From Microbacterium sp. BR1 (GTDB lineage Bacteria > Actinomycetota > Actinomycetes > Actinomycetales > Microbacteriaceae): a stretch of DNA of 64,000 nucleotides. The notes beneath the pieces are model-generated. The model did not search any database and was not told the DNA's origin. It was given only the letters and a program-made list of their open reading frames with translations. Every line of letters begins with the position of its first letter. The stretch's first letter is position 1. Location of the stretch: contig NZ_NMUN01000003.1 of assembly GCF_002812725.1 (NCBI RefSeq), positions 274,548 through 338,547 on the forward strand, written 5' to 3'. A program made the position numbers and the translations under genes. Of this stretch, positions 37,584-45,647 are shown in pieces.

Positions 37584-38663
37584 ATGCGCCGCATCATCAT
37601 CCTCGGATCCACCGGCTCGATCGGGACGCAGGCGCTCGACGTCGTGCGCGCCAACCCCGGACGTTTCGAGGTCGTCGGGCTCGCCGCCGGGACGGACCGC
37701 GCGACGCTCGAGAAGCAGGCAGCCGAGTTCGGCGTGGAGTTCACGGCGCTCGGAGCGGAAGAGGCCGAGCGCCTGGTTCGGGATGTCGAGGCGGACGTGG
37801 TGCTCAACGGCATCACCGGGTCGGTCGGCCTCGGGCCGACGCTCGCCGCGCTCGAGTGCGGGCGCACGCTGGCGCTGGCGAACAAGGAATCCCTGATCGT
37901 CGGTGGGGATCTCGTCTCGCGGATCGCCGCGCCCGGCCAGATCGTTCCCGTCGATTCGGAGCACTCCGCCATCGCGCAGTGCCTGCGCGGCGGCTCGGCG
38001 GACGAGGTGCGACGTCTCGTCCTCACGGCCTCCGGGGGCCCGTTCCGCGGTCGCTCGCGTGCCGCGCTCGAGAACGTCACCCCCTCCGAGGCTCTCGCGC
38101 ACCCGACGTGGGACATGGGGCGCATGGTCACGACCAACTCCGCGACGCTCGTCAACAAGGGCCTCGAGGTCATCGAGGCCCACCTGCTGTTCGATGTCTC
38201 GTACGACGACATCGATGTGGTGGTGCACCCGCAGTCGATCGTCCACTCCATGGTCGAGTTCGTGGACGGTTCGACCCTTGCTCAGGCATCGCCGCCCGAC
38301 ATGCGGTTGCCGATAGCGCTCGGGCTGGACTGGCCGGACCGCGTCGGCGGCGTCGGACGCCCTCTCGACTGGACGCAGGCGACGGCCTGGACGTTCGAGC
38401 CGCTCGATGAGCACGCATTCCCCGCGGTCGCCCTCGCGAAGCGGGTCGGGCGTGCCGGGGGGACCTACCCCGCGGTGTTCAACGCCGCGAACGAGCAGGC
38501 CGTGGATGCTTTCCACGAGGGACGACTCGGGTTCACGGGCATCGTGGACACGGTGGCGCGCGTCGTCGACGAGCACGAGGCGCCGGAAGCGCTGACGCGC
38601 GAGAGCCTCGCGGATGCCGAGGCCTGGGCGCGACGCACCGCCGACGCCGCGATCGCCCGCTGA
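37584..38663 (+). CDS. dxr: 1-deoxy-D-xylulose 5-phosphate reductoisomerase
   Basis: Second step of the MEP isoprenoid pathway, making MEP with NADPH. 359 residues, slightly short for the family. The NADPH-binding motif [11 protein letters not shown] (residues 7-17) opens the protein. [11 protein letters not shown] and the metal-site DSEHSAI follow, then the flexible-loop region [12 protein letters not shown] with [26 protein letters not shown]. ispG of the same pathway lies 8.4 kb downstream, with rseP between, a typical but here stretched cluster. Confidence 0.96.
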   Translation: MRRIIILGSTGSIGTQALDVVRANPGRFEVVGLAAGTDRATLEKQAAEFGVEFTALGAEEAERLVRDVEADVVLNGITGSVGLGPTLAALECGRTLALANKESLIVGGDLVSRIAAPGQIVPVDSEHSAIAQCLRGGSADEVRRLVLTASGGPFRGRSRAALENVTPSEALAHPTWDMGRMVTTNSATLVNKGLEVIEAHLLFDVSYDDIDVVVHPQSIVHSMVEFVDGSTLAQASPPDMRLPIALGLDWPDRVGGVGRPLDWTQATAWTFEPLDEHAFPAVALAKRVGRAGGTYPAVFNAANEQAVDAFHEGRLGFTGIVDTVARVVDEHEAPEALTRESLADAEAWARRTADAAIAR

Positions 38664-38698
38664 GACGGGCCGCAACGACGATCCGGAACGCCGTCTCA
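38661..38698. terminator. Hairpin spanning the convergent dxr and murE-like stops
   Basis: TGAGACGG (38661-38668) pairs with CCGTCTCA (38691-38698). Each arm contains the stop codon of one of the two converging genes. The loop is long (22 nt), so a terminator role is only possible. Confidence 0.4.
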
Positions 38699-40342
38699 GT
38701 CGGTGTACGGCACCGGCCAGTGCGGATCGGGCACGGGCCAGCCGCGCGCCTTGAGCGCCCGGCGCGCCAACTCGCGCGCCGAGTAGGGCGTGCGGACCCC
38801 GCGGATGTCGCGATAGTCCTGGTGTCCGGGCCCGGCCCACAGGATCGCGTCGCCCTCGCCGACCAGGTCGACCGCGGCCTCGATGGCCCGCTCGGGCGGC
38901 GAGAACTCGTAGATCTCGGCGTCCGGTCTCGCCCGCCGCGCTCCCTCGATGAGGGTCGCGCGGATCGAGTCCGGGTTCTCGAAGCGCGGATGGTGATCGG
39001 TGACGACCAGGATGTCGCTGCCCTGCACGGCCGTCCGCCCCATGTCGTGCCGCTTGGTGGTGTCACGGTCGCCGTCGGCGCCGAACAGCATCAGGACGCG
39101 TCCGGGCGTGACACGGCGGACCGCGGCGAGGGTCTTCTCGAAGGCATCGGGGGAGTGGCCGAAATCGACGAAGACGGCCGGCCCGCGGTCGCCCGAGACG
39201 CGTTCGGTGCGACCGGGGAGATACGCATGGATGGTGCCGTCGCGCTCGAGCGCCTCGACGATCCGACCCCACGCATAACCCGCCTCGCGCAGCATGACGA
39301 TCGCCAGGCCCGCGTTCGCGGCCATGTGCGGCCCGATGACCGGAACGGTCGTCGTGAGCTCGCCGTCGGGGCCGGACAGCGTGAAGCGCGTTCCGGTCTG
39401 CGCCTCGTCGTGGATCGTGACGGTCCAGTCGGCGGCTGCGGCGGCCTCGGGATCCACGGCGATCGCGGGCGTCCCGATCGTCACGACCGGGATGCCCGCA
39501 CTCGCGACGAACTCGGCCCCGGCGGCCGAATCGAGCGCGACGACTCCCCGGCGTGCGCGGTCGGGTTGGAAGAGCGGCAGCTTCGCCTCGAGGTACGCCC
39601 GCATGTCGGGATAGTCGTCGAGGTGGTCGTGCGTGAGGTTCGTGAATGCCGCGACGTCGAACATCAGGCCGTCGACGCGGTGGCGGCTGAGCGCCTGCGC
39701 GCTGACCTCGACCGCGACGGCTTCGACGCCGCGCTCGCGCATCAGGGCGAGCAGCGCGTGGAACTCGGATGCCTCGGGCGTCGTGAGTCGCGACACGATG
39801 ACCTCGCCCGCGATGTGCCTCTCGGCGGTGGAGCTCAGTCCCACGGTCACGCCGAGCTGCTCGAGGATCCCGGCCAGCAGATGTGACGTACTGGTCTTGC
39901 CGTTCGTGCCCGTGGTGCCGAGCAGGATCGGCAGGTCATCGCCCGGACCGGTGCCGTAGACCCAGGCCGACAGATCGCCCAGCATCGCGCGAGGGTTCTC
40001 GACCACGATGATCGGCAGACCCGCATCGGCCGCGATCTCGGCGCCTGCGGCATCCGTGATCACCGCGACGGCACCCTTTTCGGCGACCTGCGCGGCGAAT
40101 TCGGCGCCGTGACGGTTGACGCCCTGGATAGCCACGAACGCCTCGCCCGGCCGCAGGTCGGCGGTCGCGAGGGTGATGCCCGAGACGGTGGCGTCGGCGA
40201 TGTCGCCGTGCACGGCTGTCGCATACCGATCGGCGAGTTCCTGCAGGGAGCGGGCGGGCGGATTCTCGGGCCGCAGCACCGGCGGAAGCAGCGAGGCACC
40301 CGGCGAGGAGTCAGACTCTGGTTCAGAGGCGGGTGTCGTCAT
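38696..40342 (-). CDS. MurE-like UDP-MurNAc-tripeptide ligase
   Basis: Mur ligase that would add the third residue to UDP-MurNAc-dipeptide with ATP. 548 residues. The N-terminal uridine-binding domain (SGITLATADLRPGEAFVAIQG) comes first. The ATPase P-loop TGTNGKTST is near residues 143-151, and the central domain shows TTPEASEFHALLA, VEVSAQALSRHRVDG and NLTHDHLDDY. C-terminal are HSPDAFEKTL, LFGADGDRDTTKR and the substrate motif region VTDHHPRFENP. In diaminopimelate-adding MurE that last motif is DNPR; here the two residues before PR are both His, so the amino acid added may differ. Family membership is sure; substrate is open. Confidence 0.88.
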   Translation of the reverse strand: MTTPASEPESDSSPGASLLPPVLRPENPPARSLQELADRYATAVHGDIADATVSGITLATADLRPGEAFVAIQGVNRHGAEFAAQVAEKGAVAVITDAAGAEIAADAGLPIIVVENPRAMLGDLSAWVYGTGPGDDLPILLGTTGTNGKTSTSHLLAGILEQLGVTVGLSSTAERHIAGEVIVSRLTTPEASEFHALLALMRERGVEAVAVEVSAQALSRHRVDGLMFDVAAFTNLTHDHLDDYPDMRAYLEAKLPLFQPDRARRGVVALDSAAGAEFVASAGIPVVTIGTPAIAVDPEAAAAADWTVTIHDEAQTGTRFTLSGPDGELTTTVPVIGPHMAANAGLAIVMLREAGYAWGRIVEALERDGTIHAYLPGRTERVSGDRGPAVFVDFGHSPDAFEKTLAAVRRVTPGRVLMLFGADGDRDTTKRHDMGRTAVQGSDILVVTDHHPRFENPDSIRATLIEGARRARPDAEIYEFSPPERAIEAAVDLVGEGDAILWAGPGHQDYRDIRGVRTPYSARELARRALKARGWPVPDPHWPVPYTD

Positions 40343-40351
40343 GGCGCCTCC

Positions 40352-40357
40352 ATCTAA
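40352..40357 (-). promoter_or_regulatory. -10 box (TTAGAT) of the murE-like gene
   Basis: Minus-strand TTAGAT ends 9 nt before the ATG at 40342. GGAGG lies between, which would be too close to a leaderless 5' end to act as a ribosome site. Confidence 0.4.
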
Positions 40358-40422
40358 TCAGACGAGAGCACGGATGCCTCGGCGCCGTGCTCCGGCCCGC
40401 CGCCCGGCGCGGGGCGCGCCGG

Positions 40423-40463
40423 GCTCCGGCCCGGTCCCCGCGCGGAGAGCACCGGGCCGGAGC
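40423..40463 (-). terminator. Terminator after ycnI
   Basis: A perfect 13-bp stem GCTCCGGCCCGGT / ACCGGGCCGGAGC (40423-40435, 40451-40463) with a 15-nt loop, 15 nt beyond the ycnI stop. Confidence 0.75.
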
Positions 40464-40477
40464 ATCCGGGTCGCGCG

Positions 40478-41191
40478 TCAGCTGCGCGCGCGACGGAACG
40501 CGAGCAGGGCGACGACCAGCGCGCTGGCGCCGAGCACGAGTCCCGCTCCGCCGAGCACGAGAGGCAGCGCCGAGACGTCGCTCGAATCACCCGCGGCCTC
40601 GGCGTCGGAGGCGTGCTCCGTGTCCGAATGATCCGATCCGTGCTCGTCCGATGCGGCCTCGCCGACGGTCACCGTGGGCGCCGGTGCGTCGAGCGAGTGC
40701 GGATCGACGCCGGCGTCGGCGATCTCGGCCCAGTTGGTGTTTCCGACCTCGCACACCTGGTCGACCGGGAACGCGAGAGTCTCACCCGCGGCGCTCTCGG
40801 AGTACTTCACACCGAGAACGAGGGCCGCGCGTAGTCCGTCCGCGACGGGCTGCTGCGCCGTGTAGGTCACGAGCGATACCGGCCCGTTTTCGCCATCGCG
40901 CTCGACGGCGATGTCCCAACCGGCCGCGATCGTCGGCGTCACCGAGTCGAGACCTTCCGGGATCGTGATCGCGAGCGACTTCGTGGGCGAGCCGTCGCAG
41001 CCGTGGCTGAAGGCGAACGTCAGCGTGCCGTAGCCGCCCGCGTTCGCGGAGTCGGGAGTAGCTGTGACGTGTGCCTGCGCAGCCAGGGGAGCGGCGACGA
41101 CGAGGGCCGCCGCGGCGAGGACGACGGCCGCCGCGCGGGCGCCGAAACGACGGCGTGCGGAACGGGTGGGTGCAGGGGTCGTGCTGTTCAT
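40478..41191 (-). CDS. ycnI: YcnI-family (DUF1775) copper-binding envelope protein
   Basis: 237 residues. A signal peptide with a basic start and an Ala/Val-rich core ends at AQA-HVTATP, so the mature protein begins with histidine, the ligand of the family's monohistidine copper site. The DUF1775 beta-sandwich follows, with HGCDGSPTKSLAITIPEG and the AGWDIAVE tryptophan motif. A His/Asp/Ser-rich stretch (about 180-205) precedes a C-terminal transmembrane anchor ending in RRARS. Role in copper handling at the cell surface is by family. The gene at 41279 lies 87 nt upstream on the same strand. Confidence 0.9.
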   Translation of the reverse strand: MNSTTPAPTRSARRRFGARAAAVVLAAAALVVAAPLAAQAHVTATPDSANAGGYGTLTFAFSHGCDGSPTKSLAITIPEGLDSVTPTIAAGWDIAVERDGENGPVSLVTYTAQQPVADGLRAALVLGVKYSESAAGETLAFPVDQVCEVGNTNWAEIADAGVDPHSLDAPAPTVTVGEAASDEHGSDHSDTEHASDAEAAGDSSDVSALPLVLGGAGLVLGASALVVALLAFRRARS

Positions 41192-41278
41192 AGTCGAAAG
41201 ATCTCTCTGTGGACGCCGCGCGGCGATGAGCCGCCACGACGGATTCGTGGGGAACGCGCGAGCGGATTGCCCGGCGGA

Positions 41279-41887
41279 CTATGCGACGCTGGCGTCGCCC
41301 CACGGCAGAGGTGGCCCGCGGCGGCGGACCACGCCGCGAGCGATACGGAGGAGAGGCGCGGGCGCGTCCGTGAAGATCGCGCGCGGGATGGCTAGCGGGC
41401 CGGATGCCGTTACGGTGGCCCGGTCGAGCAGGCGGAGCGTCCACGCGGCGACGGTGCGAAGCATCCGTTCCCCGGCGAACAGCAGGACGAACGAGGCGAT
41501 TGCGGCGAGCACATGCGCGGTCAGCATGGGGGGAGAGGGCAGGACGAGCTGAGCGATGGACCCGGCGGTATCGATGGCGACCTGACCGTGCGCGTGCGGT
41601 GCGTTGCCCGGCAAGGAGCCGCTCGCGGGGGTGCCGACGCTCGAGGTGAGTGCGAAGACGACGTGCAGCGCCGTCTGCGCGACGATGACGGCCGCCGCGA
41701 GTCCCGCGGGATGCGGACGACGCCCGACGAGCGCGGTCGTCACGGGCCAGGCGAGGGCCGAGACGGCGAGCAGGACGGCGAGGCTCGGTGCGGTGCCCCC
41801 ACCGATCGTGTGCGACACGGCGGCGAGGAGCACGGCGATCGTGGCGGCGGATGCACCGCGGAGCGCGCGCAGTTGGCGTGTGCGCAT
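41279..41887 (-). CDS. Hypothetical membrane protein upstream of ycnI
   Basis: 202 residues with about five hydrophobic segments (about 12-30, 34-53, 62-82, 110-130, 133-152) and a basic C-terminus. A short histidine-containing loop (NAPHAHGQ) lies on one side between helices. No family recognised with confidence. Position before ycnI on the same strand suggests a copper-related envelope role, which is inference. The ATG has GGAGGGGGG upstream. Confidence 0.7.
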   Translation of the reverse strand: MRTRQLRALRGASAATIAVLLAAVSHTIGGGTAPSLAVLLAVSALAWPVTTALVGRRPHPAGLAAAVIVAQTALHVVFALTSSVGTPASGSLPGNAPHAHGQVAIDTAGSIAQLVLPSPPMLTAHVLAAIASFVLLFAGERMLRTVAAWTLRLLDRATVTASGPLAIPRAIFTDAPAPLLRIARGVVRRRGPPLPWGDASVA

Positions 41888-41999
41888 GCCCGGCCCCCCT
41901 CCGATCGTCCGCTTACCCTGTCGACAACTTTAGCCGCGCCATGAGTGCTCTCCCGCCGGAGCCATACGCCCCTCGGGGCGGGTTCCAAGCAACCGGCGG

Positions 42000-42005
42000 T
42001 AGCGT
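42000..42005 (+). promoter_or_regulatory. -10 box (TAGCGT) of rseP
   Basis: TAGCGT, 6 nt, then GTG (42012). Leaderless geometry. Confidence 0.55.
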
Positions 42006-42011
42006 GGGCCC

Positions 42012-43391
42012 GTGACCGTGCTCACTTTCGTCATCGGCCTGCTGGTCATCGTCGTCGGCCTGGCGATCTCCATCGCTCTGCATGAGGTCGGGCATCTGCT
42101 CCCCGCCAAGCTCTTCGGCGTGCGCGTCGGCCGGTACATGATCGGCCTCGGCCCGACCCTGTGGTCCCGGCGATTCGGCGAGACCGAGTACGGCATCAAA
42201 GCCCTCCCGATCGGCGGGTACATCTCGATGGCGGGCATGTACCCCCCGACCCCCGCGGAGCGCGAGGCCGAGACCGCGGCTGCACGGGACGCGGGAGGCG
42301 AAGGTGCGGTCTCGAGGCCGCGCCCAGGACGTGCCGCGGGGATGTTCGCGGCGATGATCCAGGACGCGCGCGTCGCCAACGAAGAGACCATGATCGGCAC
42401 CGCGGACTCGCGGACCTTCTACCGTCTGCCCGTCTACAAGCGGATCATCATCATGCTCGGTGGACCGGTCATGAACCTCCTGCTCGCCATCGTGCTGTTC
42501 ACGCTGGTCTTCAGCGGCATCGGCGTGCAGACCGCCTCGACCTCGGTCGCCGCCGTCAGCGAATGCGTCGTCGCGGCCGGATCCACGCAGACCGAGTGCG
42601 CGCCCGGCGACCCGGCCAGTCCCGCCGCGGCGGCCGGCATCCTGCCGGGCGATCGCATCCTGTCGATCGATGGAACAACGGTCGAGTCCTTCGACGAGGT
42701 ATCCGCGATCATTCGGGACAACCCCGGCACGCGCCTGAGCTTCGAGATCGAGCGTGATGGTGCACGGCAGACGCTTGCCGTCACGCCGCTGCTGGCGGAG
42801 CGGCCCGTCTATGACGACACCGGCATGCCGGTGCTGGATGCGAACGGCGTCGCCGAGACGCAGGACGTCGGCTTCGTGGGAATCACCCCCGCCAACGAAC
42901 TGCAGAGTCAGCCGATCTGGACCGGCCCCCAGACCGCCATCGAGAACGTCGGTGCCGTCGTCGGCATCGTCGCGCAGCTGCCGGTGAAGCTCTACGAGAC
43001 CGGCGTCGCCCTGTTCACGGGCGGAGAGCGCGACCCCAACGGTCCGATGAGCGTCGTCGGCGTGGGTCTGATCGCGGGAGAGGTCGCGTCGACGGATGCA
43101 CCGATCCTGAGCCGCGTCTCGGTGCTGCTCGGCCTGCTCGGCTCGCTCAACATCGCGCTCTTCGTCTTCAACCTGGTGCCGCTCCTGCCTCTCGACGGCG
43201 GCCATATCGTCGTCGCGCTGTGGGAGGGCGTGAAGAAGACCTGGGCGCGCGTGTTCCGCCGCCCGCCGCCGAAGCCCGTCGACGCGACCAAGCTCGTGCC
43301 GGTCACCTTCGTGGTCGTGATCCTGCTGATCGCGATGGGCGCGCTGTTGCTGCTCGCCGACGTGTTCAACCCGATTCAGCTGTTCAACTGA
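42012..43391 (+). CDS. rseP: Site-2 protease (M50 membrane metalloprotease)
   Basis: Intramembrane zinc protease that releases regulators such as anti-sigma factors. 459 residues. HEVGH (residues 24-28) in TM1 provides two zinc ligands, and the third lies in PLLPLDGGH (near residue 395). A PDZ domain between them (AAAGILPGDRILSIDGTTVESFDEV) recognises substrate ends. Residues about 85-125 form a cytoplasmic insert. Four membrane segments overall. It corresponds to mycobacterial Rip1 by position between dxr and ispG. The GTG is 6 nt after a TAGCGT box. Confidence 0.94.
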   Translation: MTVLTFVIGLLVIVVGLAISIALHEVGHLLPAKLFGVRVGRYMIGLGPTLWSRRFGETEYGIKALPIGGYISMAGMYPPTPAEREAETAAARDAGGEGAVSRPRPGRAAGMFAAMIQDARVANEETMIGTADSRTFYRLPVYKRIIIMLGGPVMNLLLAIVLFTLVFSGIGVQTASTSVAAVSECVVAAGSTQTECAPGDPASPAAAAGILPGDRILSIDGTTVESFDEVSAIIRDNPGTRLSFEIERDGARQTLAVTPLLAERPVYDDTGMPVLDANGVAETQDVGFVGITPANELQSQPIWTGPQTAIENVGAVVGIVAQLPVKLYETGVALFTGGERDPNGPMSVVGVGLIAGEVASTDAPILSRVSVLLGLLGSLNIALFVFNLVPLLPLDGGHIVVALWEGVKKTWARVFRRPPPKPVDATKLVPVTFVVVILLIAMGALLLLADVFNPIQLFN

Positions 43392-43409
43392 CCCGCGCCC
43401 GGTTTCCGT

Positions 43410-43485
43410 CACCACTTGGGGCGCTGAAACCCCGTTGGGGCGCGGAGGCTCGCGCCCCAACGGGGTTCTGACGCCCCGAGTGGTG
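43410..43485. repeat. Long intergenic palindrome, family B
   Basis: Two 35-nt arms (43410-43444 and 43451-43485) around a 6-nt loop. The inner 18 nt (ACCCCGTTGGGGCGCG core) are perfect and the outer part carries a few mismatches including CTGA present in the same orientation in both arms. It lies between the convergent rseP and anthranilate-synthase genes and could terminate both. Confidence 0.75.
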
Positions 43486-43518
43486 CGCTGGCCTGGCTCA
43501 GCGAGCCGGGGGAACGGA

Positions 43519-45444
43519 TCAGGCGTCGACGGGGGCGAAGGCCTGCGCGATCAGCCGCTCGAGCGTCTCGATGCCGTCGCGCGACAGGATCGACTCGAGG
43601 TGGCCCTGTACCGACGCATACCCCGGTCCGCGCATCGCGTAGACGTCACCGGATGCCGGGTCGGCCGCGATCTCGGTGGCTCCCAACCGCGTCGTCCCGG
43701 GCTCGACCCGCACCGTGAACGTGTTGTAGAACCCGATCGAGGCGCGCTGGCCGAAGATGTCGACGTTCAGCTGCAGTCCCTGGTGCGGACGCGTGAGCGG
43801 CGCCAGCGTCAGCCCGAGGGTGTTCGCCAGGATCTGGTGGCTCAGGCACACCGCGAGCAGCGGCTTCCCCGAGGCCAGACGAGCCGACACGATCTCGCGC
43901 ATGCGACGCATCCGCGGGCTGTCGTCGAGCGGGTCGCCCGGACCCGGCCCGGCGATCAGCAGCCCGGTATCGGATGCCTCGGCATCCGTCACCTCCGACC
44001 AGTGCGCGATGCGCACGGAAAGTCCCAGGTGGCGGAGCTGATGCGCGAGCATCGTCGTGAAGCGGTCCTCGGCGTCGACGACGAGCGCACTGCGTCCGGC
44101 GAACGGGCCCGAGGCATCGACGTCCTGCGGGTTCAACCAGAACGGCGCGAGCCGCGAGTTGCGCGAGGCGAGCAGGGTCGCGATCGTGGGGTCGTCCGCG
44201 AGCGGGACGCGCGGCGTGGTCGGTGCATCGGGATCCGCGACGGGCGCGGGCGCGCTCTCGCGCGGGACCGCGCCGATCGCGCCGAGCAGGCCCGCCGCCT
44301 TGCCGTGCGTTTCGCCCACCTCCCCGTAGGGGTCCGAGTGGCGCACGAGCGTCGCGCCCACCGGCACGCGCAGGCGGCCGTCGACGAGATAGGCCGTGCG
44401 GATGAGGATCGGTGCGTCGAGGTCGTGCTCATCGCCGTTCGGGGTGAACAGCGCGGCCACGCCGGAGTAGTAGCCCCGGGCGGTCGTCTCGTGCCGGCGG
44501 ATCACCGTGCACGCGTTCTGCATCGGTGAGCCCGTCACGGTCGGCGCGAACATCGTCTCGCGCAGGATGTCGCGGGGGTCGAGCGTGCTGCGCCCGCGGA
44601 GCATGTACTCGGTGTGCGTGAGGCGCGACATCTCCTTCAGATGCGGACCCGTGATGCGGCCACCGTCCGAGCAGACCGCGCTCATCATCTTCAGCTCCTC
44701 ATCGACGACCATGAAGAGCTCTTCGGTCTCTTTGGTGTTCTCGAGGAATGCCGTCAGCGCTTCGGGGGTCGAGCCGCCGGCGGGATGCCGGAACGTGCCC
44801 GAGATGGGGTTCATCGTGACGACACCACCGCTGGCGCTGACGTGCGCCTCGGGGCTCGCGCCGACGGCGACGTGCCCCGGTGTGGCGATCGCGAAGGTCC
44901 AGTAGGCGCCTCGCTCGTGCTCGAGCAGAGCTCGGAACCAGGTCAGGGCGCTCTCGCGCGGGTCGGCGTCGATGCGCGCGGTGAAGTCGCGTCGGATGAC
45001 GAAGTTCGCCCCCTCACCGCGTCCGATCTCTTCGGCGATCACGTCGCGCACGATCTCGGCGTAGTCCTCGTCACTCACGTCGAACCCGGTGTCGTGCAGG
45101 GGCACGGGGGTCGCGGGCAGGACGCGCATGGCCTCGTCGCGCGAAATCGTGCCGCGCTCCGACACGATGACGCAGCGCAGCGGCGCGCCGTCGTCATGGC
45201 ATTCGAAGCCGCGTTCGCGCACCTGTCGGTACGGAACCAGCGCGAGGACCTCCTGCGGTGAGCCGTCCGCGTCCGTGAGGGGGATGTCTGCGAGCAGCTC
45301 GACATCGACGACGGTGCCCGTGAGGACTTCGACATCCGCACCATCGCGCGCGATCAGGACGAGGGGGCGGTCGTCCGCGGATTCGCGCAGGCGCTGCAGC
45401 AGTTCGCTGCCATCCGCATCACTGGGGGGGCGATGGCCGGTCAT
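43519..45444 (-). CDS. Fused anthranilate synthase (TrpE-TrpG / PhzE-like)
   Basis: 641 residues. The N-terminal chorismate-utilising domain (to about residue 430) has the signatures MNPISGTFRHPAGG, FMVVDEELKMMSAVCSDGG, LTHTEYMLRG and the PTVTGSPMQNACTVI segment. The C-terminal class I amidotransferase (about 455-640) has the nucleophile Cys533 in LLAVCLSHQ and the His-Glu pair in VQGHLES. The architecture and motifs look close to PhzE-type enzymes (aminodeoxyisochorismate synthases). The upstream trpL attenuator instead argues for tryptophan-regulated anthranilate production, as described for a fused enzyme of Streptomyces venezuelae. No phenazine genes are near. The ATG has GAAGGA upstream. 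Confidence 0.88.
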   Translation of the reverse strand: MTGHRPPSDADGSELLQRLRESADDRPLVLIARDGADVEVLTGTVVDVELLADIPLTDADGSPQEVLALVPYRQVRERGFECHDDGAPLRCVIVSERGTISRDEAMRVLPATPVPLHDTGFDVSDEDYAEIVRDVIAEEIGRGEGANFVIRRDFTARIDADPRESALTWFRALLEHERGAYWTFAIATPGHVAVGASPEAHVSASGGVVTMNPISGTFRHPAGGSTPEALTAFLENTKETEELFMVVDEELKMMSAVCSDGGRITGPHLKEMSRLTHTEYMLRGRSTLDPRDILRETMFAPTVTGSPMQNACTVIRRHETTARGYYSGVAALFTPNGDEHDLDAPILIRTAYLVDGRLRVPVGATLVRHSDPYGEVGETHGKAAGLLGAIGAVPRESAPAPVADPDAPTTPRVPLADDPTIATLLASRNSRLAPFWLNPQDVDASGPFAGRSALVVDAEDRFTTMLAHQLRHLGLSVRIAHWSEVTDAEASDTGLLIAGPGPGDPLDDSPRMRRMREIVSARLASGKPLLAVCLSHQILANTLGLTLAPLTRPHQGLQLNVDIFGQRASIGFYNTFTVRVEPGTTRLGATEIAADPASGDVYAMRGPGYASVQGHLESILSRDGIETLERLIAQAFAPVDA

Positions 45445-45486
45445 CGTGGGTCCTTCGGCTCGGCCCGGCGGGGCGGTCGCTCAACG

Positions 45487-45541
45487 AAAAGACCGCCACG
45501 GCGGGCGGTCTGGATTCGTGGAAACGCGAACACACCGCCTA
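45487..45541 (-). promoter_or_regulatory. Trp attenuator: leader hairpin, antiterminator and terminator
   Basis: On the minus strand CCGCCT-CTT-AGGCGG forms hairpin 1:2 across the end of trpL. The arm AGGCGGT can instead pair with ACCGCC (2:3). GACCGCC and GGCGGTC (45504-45510 and 45491-45497) form the 3:4 terminator, followed by TTTT (45490-45487). A ribosome stalled at the two Trp codons would favour 2:3 and let transcription continue. Confidence 0.8.
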
Positions 45542-45574
45542 AGAGGCGGGCCACCAGGAGCGGTTCGCGGACAT
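45539..45574 (-). CDS. trpL: trp leader peptide
   Basis: An 11-residue open frame, MSANRSWWPAS, with two adjacent Trp codons (TGG TGG) five codons before the stop. The stop lies inside the first attenuator hairpin, and a terminator with a T-run follows before the anthranilate synthase gene: the classical arrangement of a tryptophan attenuator. No Shine-Dalgarno precedes the ATG. Instead a TATCGT -10 box (45581-45586) ends 6 nt before it, so the peptide is probably translated from a leaderless mRNA. Tandem Trp codons in so short a frame are very unlikely by chance in this context. Confidence 0.85.
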   Translation of the reverse strand: MSANRSWWPAS

Positions 45575-45580
45575 GCCGTC

Positions 45581-45586
45581 ACGATA
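45581..45586 (-). promoter_or_regulatory. -10 box (TATCGT) of trpL and anthranilate synthase
   Basis: Minus-strand TATCGT, 6 nt, then the trpL ATG. It is divergent from the promoter at 45635. Confidence 0.55.
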
Positions 45587-45634
45587 GCACGCACGACACG
45601 CGACCTCTTCCTGTCGGTCCGCGCGGGCCACCCC

Positions 45635-45640
45635 TAAGCT
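45635..45640 (+). promoter_or_regulatory. -10 box (TAAGCT) of the 2TM gene
   Basis: TAAGCT, 7 nt, then ATG (45648). It is back to back with the trpL promoter, the two -10 boxes being 48 nt apart. Confidence 0.5.
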
Positions 45641-45647
45641 TTTCGCC

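Noticed and set aside
43519..45444. Phenazine biosynthesis locus from the PhzE-like protein
   Set aside because: No other phz genes are present and a Trp attenuator controls it.
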